A DNA stretch of 64,000 nucleotides, taken from contig NZ_QUMT01000002.1 in NCBI RefSeq assembly GCF_003387155.1, forward strand, positions 935,694 to 999,693, read 5' to 3'. The notes below the pieces were generated by a model. That model did not search any database, was not told where the DNA came from, and saw only the letters and a program-made list of their open reading frames with translations. Position 1 is the stretch's first letter. The number at the start of each line of letters is the position of its first letter. Shown piece by piece: positions 58,646 to 64,000 of this stretch. Source of the stretch: Roseateles depolymerans. GTDB lineage: Bacteria; Pseudomonadota; Gammaproteobacteria; Burkholderiales; Burkholderiaceae_C. A program made the position numbers and the translations under genes.

Positions 58646-60676
58646 CTACTGTGCCACAGTCCCCGCGGCCTCCCGCGCACGCTGGCGCCAGAACGCCACA
58701 TCGATCGCCTGCTGCAGCCCGGTGCGCTCGTTGATCAGCCACAGCTGGCGACCATCGGGGCTGATGCCAGCCACCTCGCCGACCGCCCGGCCGGCGGACA
58801 CCCTTCGCCCGACTGCATTGCGAGGAAACTCGGCCGCCGCTGCCAGCGTCAGCAACGGCACCACCGCCCGCCCGTCCTGCGCCAGGCGCTGCCGATGCAC
58901 GATGGGCGCCAGCAGCGGATTGGACAGATCGCCTTCGGACAGGAACAGCACCACCTTGGCCTGGGCCCGGCTCAGGGCCACGTTGATCAGCCGCTGCGCC
59001 TCTTCGGTCTGCAGGAAGGGCTGACGGCCATCGGCCGGATCGAACAGCACCACGGGCGCCTCGCTGCCCTGCGCGCGGTGCACCGTGCTGACCCGCACGG
59101 CCTCCGGCAGCCCCAAGGCCTGGAGGCTCGACCGGATCAGCGCCCGCTGCGCCCGGAACGGCGTCAACACAATGATCTCTTCCGGCCTCCAGTCGCCACT
59201 CTGCAATGCCGCGGCGACCGCGGCCGCGATGGCCTGCGCCGATTCCCGCCGCACCGGCCCTCGCGCCTCGGCAGACCAGCCTCCGTCGCGTGCCACCCGG
59301 TGCACATGCACATGATCGGTGGGCGGGATGTCACCGAATGCCCGCTCGCGTTCGGCCCGCCATTGCGGCGACTGCTGCGCCGCCTCCGCCACCCGCAGCG
59401 CCCCGTCGTAGAACATCTGACTGACCAGATCCCCGATGGGGGCGGCCATGCGCGACTGCTCATCCAGCAGGGCCACGGACGGCCCCTTGCGCGGCATCTG
59501 CGAAAACGCCGAGCGACCCAGCCACCTGCGCGCCTCCCGATCACTGCTGCGCAGCACGGGCGAGAGCTGCTGCGGATCCCCGGCAAACAGGCGGGCGCGG
59601 CCCAGCGGCATCAGCACCAGCGCATGGGCCAGGCTCACCTGGCTGGCTTCATCGAAGACGATCAGGTCGAACGGGGGTTCTCCATCGGTCGACAGCTCCC
59701 GCAGCGTCTTGAGCGTGAATGCGGCGCGGGTCGTGGTCATGCTGGCCAGCCGACAGCGGCGCAGCACCTGCAGGGAAGACGCGCGCAGGTCGTCGCGCAG
59801 CCCGGCCACGCGGTCCGCCCAGGCCTTGAGCGCGAGCGCGTCCCGGGAGGCCGGGCGAGCGGCTTCGGCGCGCGCCAGCCGGGCAATGAGCTCATGGTCG
59901 GTGGTGGGAATCAGATGCTCGCGGCCGGCATAGGCGGCAGCGTCAAAGCGAGTCCCCAGCCGCTGCACCAGCGGACGCCAGCTCTCCCGTCGGCCCTTGT
60001 GCAGGGCCTTGTCCACCGCGATGGTGGCCATGTCCACGGCCTGGTTGGTGGTCGACAGCAACAACACCCGCGCATGCGGATGGCGATCCAGATACTCCGC
60101 CAGCAGCACGCCCAGCGTGGTGGTCTTGCCGGTGCCGGGAGGCCCCCACAAAAACGCGCTGCTGTGGCGGACCAGTGACAGCGCCTGCCGCTGCGCCGGA
60201 CGCAGCCAGCGAAACGGCGCACCGTTGAGTGGGTCTCCCCCGACCACCGGCTCGGGCTGCCCCAGATCTGGCAATGCGGCCAGGGCTTGCTCGGCCCATG
60301 CCGTGTCGGCCCATGCATCCGCCACTGAATTCAGGAAGCGGGTGGGATACAGCCGGATCAGATGGTCCGGCCCTGGCGGCGGCGTCGTGGCGTTCTGTAG
60401 CACCAGTTGGTCTTCTTCCGGGACGACGGCCAGCACGCTGGCGCCGCCCTTGGCCGGCAGGCCCCACCAGGCAGACGCCCCATCCAGGCTGTCATCCAGC
60501 AGAGCCTGCGCCGACGCCTGCCCGGGACGCTGGCCTTCGGCGTAGACATAACCGGGCTCGAGCGTCACCCGCCAGAGCGAGCCTTCCCGCTCGGTGTGCA
60601 GCACCTTGAAATCGTAGAACTCGGGCGTGGCCGACAACTCGGCTTGCAGGGCCGCGCGGACGTCGGCAAGGGACAT
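58646..60676 (-). CDS. SF1B (UPF1-like) DNA/RNA helicase
   Basis: A 676-residue ATP-dependent helicase. Motif I is FLWGPPGTGKTTT (Walker A, 178-186), motif II FDLIVFDEASQVS, motif III LFAGDPQQLSPV, motif V VSTVHRAQGSEAPVV, and motif VI INVALSRAQAKVV. The first 150 residues are a beta-rich N-terminal domain (FYDFKVLHTEREGSLWRVTL). It resembles the AAA_11/AAA_12 group (Upf1, Sen1, DnA2 relatives) in bacteria, usually linked with repair or R-loop processing. No nuclease domain is present. It stands as its own transcription unit between LysE and a small secreted protein gene. Confidence 0.9.
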   Translation of the reverse strand: MSLADVRAALQAELSATPEFYDFKVLHTEREGSLWRVTLEPGYVYAEGQRPGQASAQALLDDSLDGASAWWGLPAKGGASVLAVVPEEDQLVLQNATTPPPGPDHLIRLYPTRFLNSVADAWADTAWAEQALAALPDLGQPEPVVGGDPLNGAPFRWLRPAQRQALSLVRHSSAFLWGPPGTGKTTTLGVLLAEYLDRHPHARVLLLSTTNQAVDMATIAVDKALHKGRRESWRPLVQRLGTRFDAAAYAGREHLIPTTDHELIARLARAEAARPASRDALALKAWADRVAGLRDDLRASSLQVLRRCRLASMTTTRAAFTLKTLRELSTDGEPPFDLIVFDEASQVSLAHALVLMPLGRARLFAGDPQQLSPVLRSSDREARRWLGRSAFSQMPRKGPSVALLDEQSRMAAPIGDLVSQMFYDGALRVAEAAQQSPQWRAERERAFGDIPPTDHVHVHRVARDGGWSAEARGPVRRESAQAIAAAVAAALQSGDWRPEEIIVLTPFRAQRALIRSSLQALGLPEAVRVSTVHRAQGSEAPVVLFDPADGRQPFLQTEEAQRLINVALSRAQAKVVLFLSEGDLSNPLLAPIVHRQRLAQDGRAVVPLLTLAAAAEFPRNAVGRRVSAGRAVGEVAGISPDGRQLWLINERTGLQQAIDVAFWRQRAREAAGTVAQ

Positions 60677-60750
60677 GGCTCAGACAACGAAAGCGCGCCT
60701 CGGCGGGCGCGCTCCAGGACAGACACGGGGCCGCGACTATATCGCCGTGA

Positions 60751-61053
60751 TCAGTTCCTGTCGTGCCGACGCCCCAGCGCTGGGGGCAGCGCAGACGCAT
60801 CCGCTGGCGTCAACTGCCCCGCGCCCGGGGATACGCCCGGCGAGCCCGACGGTGCAACCTGGGTGGCCTGCGAGCCCTGGGAGGCCGCCGCATTGGGCGT
60901 CGGCGCCGCATCCGGACTGGTGCCGACGGTGCCGGATTGTCTGCGGCTGGGCGTTTGCGACGCGGGGGATTCGGGCGGTCGTGTCTGCGCGATGGCGGCA
61001 GCGGCAACGACAGCCACAGACAGTGCGAGGGCAGCAGTGCTGAGGTGTTTCAT
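60751..61053 (-). CDS. Small exported low-complexity protein
   Basis: From the ATG at 61053 the product is 100 residues: a signal peptide (KHLSTAALALSVAVVAAAAI, then AQ) and a disordered Pro/Ser/Ala/Thr tail ending in RRHDRN. No domain. Such short secreted proteins are common in these genomes and may be structural. Low evidence for expression beyond a good signal peptide and codon bias. Confidence 0.5.
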   Translation of the reverse strand: MKHLSTAALALSVAVVAAAAIAQTRPPESPASQTPSRRQSGTVGTSPDAAPTPNAAASQGSQATQVAPSGSPGVSPGAGQLTPADASALPPALGRRHDRN

Positions 61054-61149
61054 GGCCCGTCCTTGAAATGCAGGGGACACGAAGGCGCGCAGGAGCGCCC
61101 CCGCCAGTCTTCATGGCCAGAGGGCGGCAATTTCCGCTCCCACCTGGCA

Positions 61150-62739
61150 TCAGGATCTTGGCGCCCACTGGTCGATCGCGTATTGCCGCGTGGTCATGGC
61201 CCGTGCCAGGGCCGCGTCGTGCGTCACCAGCCACAGCGCAGCGCCCAACTCGTCCGCCTCGCGCAGCAGCACCTGCGCAGTGCGCTGCTGGGACAGGAGA
61301 TCCAGCCGGGACGTGGGCTCATCGGCGAAGACAAATGCCGGCCGGACCAGCAGCATGCGCGCAATGGCCATCCGCTGCAACTGCCCCCCGGACAGCTGAT
61401 GCGGTAACCGGGCCATCAGATGACCGTCCAGATGCAGGCGGTCCAGCCACGCCTGCACGCGAGACAGGGCTTGCCCATGCCGCCGGGCCACATCGGCCAG
61501 CGCCTGCCCCAGCGGTTGAGTGGCGGCGAACGTGGCAATAGGGTCCTGGTAGAGCTTCTGGCAGGCATGCGGCTGCAGCCCGGCAGCGCGGCGCACCCGG
61601 CCTTGCGTGGGCCGTCGAAGGCCCAGCAGCAGGTTGCCGAAGGTACTCTTGCCACTGCCGCTATCCCCGACCAGCGCGCAGCGGCTGCCGGCGCGAAGGC
61701 TTAGGTCCACTCCCTGGAACAGCCAACGGCCTCCCAGGTGGTGGCCCAGGCCCTCGGCCTGGAGGACCATGGGCGATCCCTCCCCGGACGCATGGACATC
61801 GTCTGCGGGCGGGGCCAGGGGGCACATCCGGTCCGCGCCTTCTTCGGTGGTCGTGAGCCACTGCGACGGCTCGGCCGCCACCAGCGCCCGGGTGAACGCA
61901 TGAGCCGGCTGGCTCAGCACCTGTGCCGTCGCCCCCTGCTCCACCACCTGGCCATCCTGCAGTACCAGCAGCCGTCCCCCCACCTGGCGGGCGACGGCCA
62001 GGTCATGCGTGACCACCACCGCCACCCCTTCCTCCCCGGCGGCCGCAAGGATGCTGCGCAGCGCTTCGTCGCGCCAGTGCGGGTCCAGCCCTTTGGTGGG
62101 TTCGTCGGCGAGGATGATGCGGGCGCCGCCCGCCAGTGCAATGGCGGCGGCGGCCCGCTGCGCCATGCCGCCCGACAACTGCCACGGATACTGACGGGCG
62201 GCGGCCGCCAGTCCTTGCCGGCGCAGGTCATCCTCGGTGCGCATGCGGGCCTCGGAACTAGGCAGGCCGCCCACCTTTCCATGCACCTCCTGCAGTTGCG
62301 GTGCAAGCCGACGTAACGGGTCCAGGGCCACTGAGGGTTCCTGCGGCAGCAGGGCCAGTGTCCGGCCCCACATCGCCCTGCGAGCCTGACCGTGCTCGGC
62401 CGCACTCCCCTGCCCGGCCAGCTCGATCCGCCCGCTTGCGCTCAGCTCAGGCGGGAGGTCCCCGAGCAGGGTCCGCATCAACAGCGACTTGCCAGCGCCG
62501 CTTTCGCCCAGGATGACCAACCGGTCGCCGGCATACAGCGTCTGGTCAGGCAGCGTGACAAGGCACTGCCCACCGAGGTGCAGGGACACACCCTCGGTGC
62601 GCAGCAGCGGCGTTCGGCTGCGCGCGGGGCGGTGCACGGGGTCCATGGCGGTCATCACGTTCATCGGGTTCATCGCCTTCATCCGGTTGGCGTGGGCCGT
62701 GGGGGTCGGTTGCGCCGGCGTGGTCGGGAGGCCTTTCAT
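61150..62739 (-). CDS. Fused dual ATPase of a peptide/nickel-type ABC importer
   Basis: A 529-residue protein made of two ABC ATPase domains (DppD- and DppF-like) in one chain. Domain 1: LVILGESGAGKSLLMR (Walker A), LSGGMAQRAAAA, IILADEPTKGLD. Domain 2: CALVGDSGSGKSTFGN, LSGGQLQRMAIAR, FVFADEPTSRLD. Both have the expected H-loop (VVTHDLA, LVTHDAA). Most Opp/Dpp systems use two polypeptides, so the fusion gives a fixed heterodimer. The permease gene overlaps its start by four bases (ATGA). N-terminal Met choice is uncertain: several in-frame ATGs lie in the first 30 codons. Confidence 0.9.
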   Translation of the reverse strand: MKGLPTTPAQPTPTAHANRMKAMNPMNVMTAMDPVHRPARSRTPLLRTEGVSLHLGGQCLVTLPDQTLYAGDRLVILGESGAGKSLLMRTLLGDLPPELSASGRIELAGQGSAAEHGQARRAMWGRTLALLPQEPSVALDPLRRLAPQLQEVHGKVGGLPSSEARMRTEDDLRRQGLAAAARQYPWQLSGGMAQRAAAAIALAGGARIILADEPTKGLDPHWRDEALRSILAAAGEEGVAVVVTHDLAVARQVGGRLLVLQDGQVVEQGATAQVLSQPAHAFTRALVAAEPSQWLTTTEEGADRMCPLAPPADDVHASGEGSPMVLQAEGLGHHLGGRWLFQGVDLSLRAGSRCALVGDSGSGKSTFGNLLLGLRRPTQGRVRRAAGLQPHACQKLYQDPIATFAATQPLGQALADVARRHGQALSRVQAWLDRLHLDGHLMARLPHQLSGGQLQRMAIARMLLVRPAFVFADEPTSRLDLLSQQRTAQVLLREADELGAALWLVTHDAALARAMTTRQYAIDQWAPRS

Positions 62740-63635
62740 GTCGGCTCCTTGGCGTCGTCGGCGCGCAACCGGCGTTCATCCGGCCGCAGCGGGCGCGTGT
62801 CAGATCGCAAATCGGAGGCGCCGTCCGCGGCCAGCATCAATCCCAGCACCAGGATCATGAGCACCGACACGGGGGCTGCAATGAGCCACGGCGCCTCGTC
62901 GTAGTGCGGCAGATATTCAGTCAGCATCAGCCCCAGCTCGGCCTGTGGAGGCTGCAGCCCCACGCCGATGAATCCGAGCGCGGACAGCGACAACACCGCC
63001 TGGGCCACGCTCAGCGGCAGCAGCCTCGCCAGCATGGGGCGGACCGCTGGCCACAGATGACGGCGCAGGATGAGCCCGGTCCGCAGCCCCAGCAACTGCG
63101 CAGCCTCTACTGCCGACCCCGCCAGCACAGGCCGCGCCTGGGCCCGACACACCCGGAAGTACTCAACCCACAGGGACAGCGACAGCCCCAGGTAAAGCGC
63201 CCACAGCTGTCCCGGCGCCAGGGCTGCCACCAGCAGCACGAGCAGCAGCCCGGGAATGGCGAGGGTGGCGTCTGCAGCCATCACCAGCAGCCGCTCGACC
63301 CAGCCCCCGCGCCAGGCCGCCAGCACACCGAGCAAGGCGCCCGGCACTGCGGCCGACAGCGTGGCCAGCAGGCCTGTGCCCAGGGACAGCCGGGCGGCAT
63401 GGCCCAGTCGGGCCCATCCGTCCCGTCCCAGCAGGTCGGTCCCCAGGGGGTGCGCGAGCGACGGCGCTGCCAGGCTGTTGCGCAACACCTGCACGGCCGG
63501 GTCCACGCTGCTGCAGCCGGGCACCAGCACCGCCATCAAGGCCAGCAGCAACAACAGCGCCAGGCCTGCGTGGCGGCGCGTCAGCCATGCGCGGCGCTGA
63601 AGCCACGGCGTCGCATGCATCGACAGCGGCCTCAT
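62736..63635 (-). CDS. ABC permease, DppC/OppC/NikC-like
   Basis: The ATG at 63635 gives 299 residues with an N-terminal membrane segment (HAGLALLLLLALMAVLVPGC), a short periplasmic stretch with the typical HPLGTDLLGRDGWARLGHAA, and five or so more helices with the cytoplasmic EAA-like loop (SAVEAAQLLGLRTGLILRRH) that meets the ATPase. It pairs with the partial permease upstream for import of peptides, nickel or an opine-like solute. Translationally coupled to both neighbours. Confidence 0.92.
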   Translation of the reverse strand: MRPLSMHATPWLQRRAWLTRRHAGLALLLLLALMAVLVPGCSSVDPAVQVLRNSLAAPSLAHPLGTDLLGRDGWARLGHAARLSLGTGLLATLSAAVPGALLGVLAAWRGGWVERLLVMAADATLAIPGLLLVLLVAALAPGQLWALYLGLSLSLWVEYFRVCRAQARPVLAGSAVEAAQLLGLRTGLILRRHLWPAVRPMLARLLPLSVAQAVLSLSALGFIGVGLQPPQAELGLMLTEYLPHYDEAPWLIAAPVSVLMILVLGLMLAADGASDLRSDTRPLRPDERRLRADDAKEPT

Positions 63636-64000
63636 GCGGACACCCCCGGCTGCACCTGCCGCGGATCCAGCACGGCCTGCAGCGCATCCAGCACCAGGTT
63701 GAAGGTGATGAACAGCAACCCCATGCACAACGCGGCGCCCTGCACGACGGGAACGTCGCGGCCAAAGACGCCATGCACCAGGGCGTGGCCGATGCCGGGC
63801 CAGGCAAACAAGGACTCCACCACCACGGCGCCTTCCGCCAGCACCACCGCCTGCACGCCCATGTAGGCCACGACCGGCAAGGCCGCATGCCGCAAGGCGT
63901 GGCGCCAATCGGCCTGATCGTCGTCCAGCCCCTTGGTGCGGGCGAAACGGTGGGACGGCAACTGCCGCGCTTCCCTCAGCGCCTGCGCACCGACCCGGGC
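63632..64000 (-). CDS. ABC permease, DppB/OppB/NikB-like (5' part beyond window)
   Basis: The minus-strand frame is open to the right edge; only the C-terminal 122 residues are visible. They contain the EAA-loop region (REARQLPSHRFARTKGLDDD) and the final helices (VVESLFAWPGIGHALVHGVF, GLLFITFNLVLDALQAVLDP), the standard end of a DppB-type permease. Its stop overlaps the DppC-like start (ATGA). The binding-protein gene, if in the same operon, would be further upstream, outside the window. Confidence 0.88.
   Translation of the reverse strand, partial: ARVGAQALREARQLPSHRFARTKGLDDDQADWRHALRHAALPVVAYMGVQAVVLAEGAVVVESLFAWPGIGHALVHGVFGRDVPVVQGAALCMGLLFITFNLVLDALQAVLDPRQVQPGVSA

Overview
The window is about 64 kb of GC-rich, gene-dense chromosomal DNA. 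Codon use, the many two-component, LysR and TonB systems, the double-module soluble chemoreceptor and the type VI accessory genes all point to a betaproteobacterium of the Burkholderiales, most likely the Rubrivivax/Leptothrix/Roseateles-Mitsuaria group. This is inference from protein style; there is no rRNA here to confirm it. I saw no rRNA, tRNA, CRISPR array, insertion sequence or phage integrase.

Layout. 0-7 kb: a truncated tandem-module soluble chemoreceptor, a two-gene secreted/DUF2145 operon, a PHP-domain lipoprotein and a DUF5916 outer-membrane protein. 7-12.7 kb: a twin-arginine-type esterase, a histidine kinase/OmpR-type regulator pair, an 11-bp phased repeat array, a SnoaL-like secreted protein and a GT4 glycosyltransferase. 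12.7-18.9 kb: an RND efflux operon (fusion protein, pump, AdeR-like regulator, AdeS-like kinase, then the glycosyltransferase) without its own outer-membrane channel. 19-22 kb: a GntP permease and a divergent RidA/LysR pair. 22-23.6 kb: a sparse stretch with two small genes whose stop codons lie in copies of one repeat, and a zinc-ribbon/membrane gene broken by an in-frame TAA.

23.6-36 kb: a cupin; a two-gene operon of a caspase-like DUF6345 protein and an unrecognised partner, preceded by a long hairpin next to the ribosome binding site; an esterase; a WxxGxW/asparagine-repeat lipoprotein; a TonB-dependent receptor; a quinone reductase/LysR divergent pair; an orphan branched-chain-type binding protein and a DUF2007 membrane protein. 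36.4-42.3 kb: an orphan type VI secretion cargo operon (TIGR02270, spike-tip-like protein, DUF2169, inactive-looking ketosynthase fold, PAAR-like nuclease effector, DUF3396 immunity protein) with no VgrG, Hcp or sheath genes.

42.4-52.7 kb: a fatty acid hydroxylase/sterol desaturase-type enzyme, a MipA/OmpV protein, a second caspase-like protein, a lipoprotein pectate lyase with a clear terminator, a TetR/FadL pair, a DUF2726 protein that seems to have lost its start, and a large unrecognised membrane-interacting protein. 52.8-57.3 kb: a probable light/photo-oxidative-stress cluster (SDR-like protein, photolyase-like FAD protein with rearranged domain order, renalase-like FAD oxidoreductase, divergent MerR regulator). 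57.3-64 kb: GFA protein, LysE exporter, UPF1-type helicase, a small secreted protein, and a peptide/nickel-type ABC transporter running off the right edge.

The strongest leads for undescribed biology are the DUF6345 pair with its leader hairpin, the second caspase-like protein, the orphan type VI cargo operon, the rearranged photolyase cluster, and the phased operator array at 10.9 kb.
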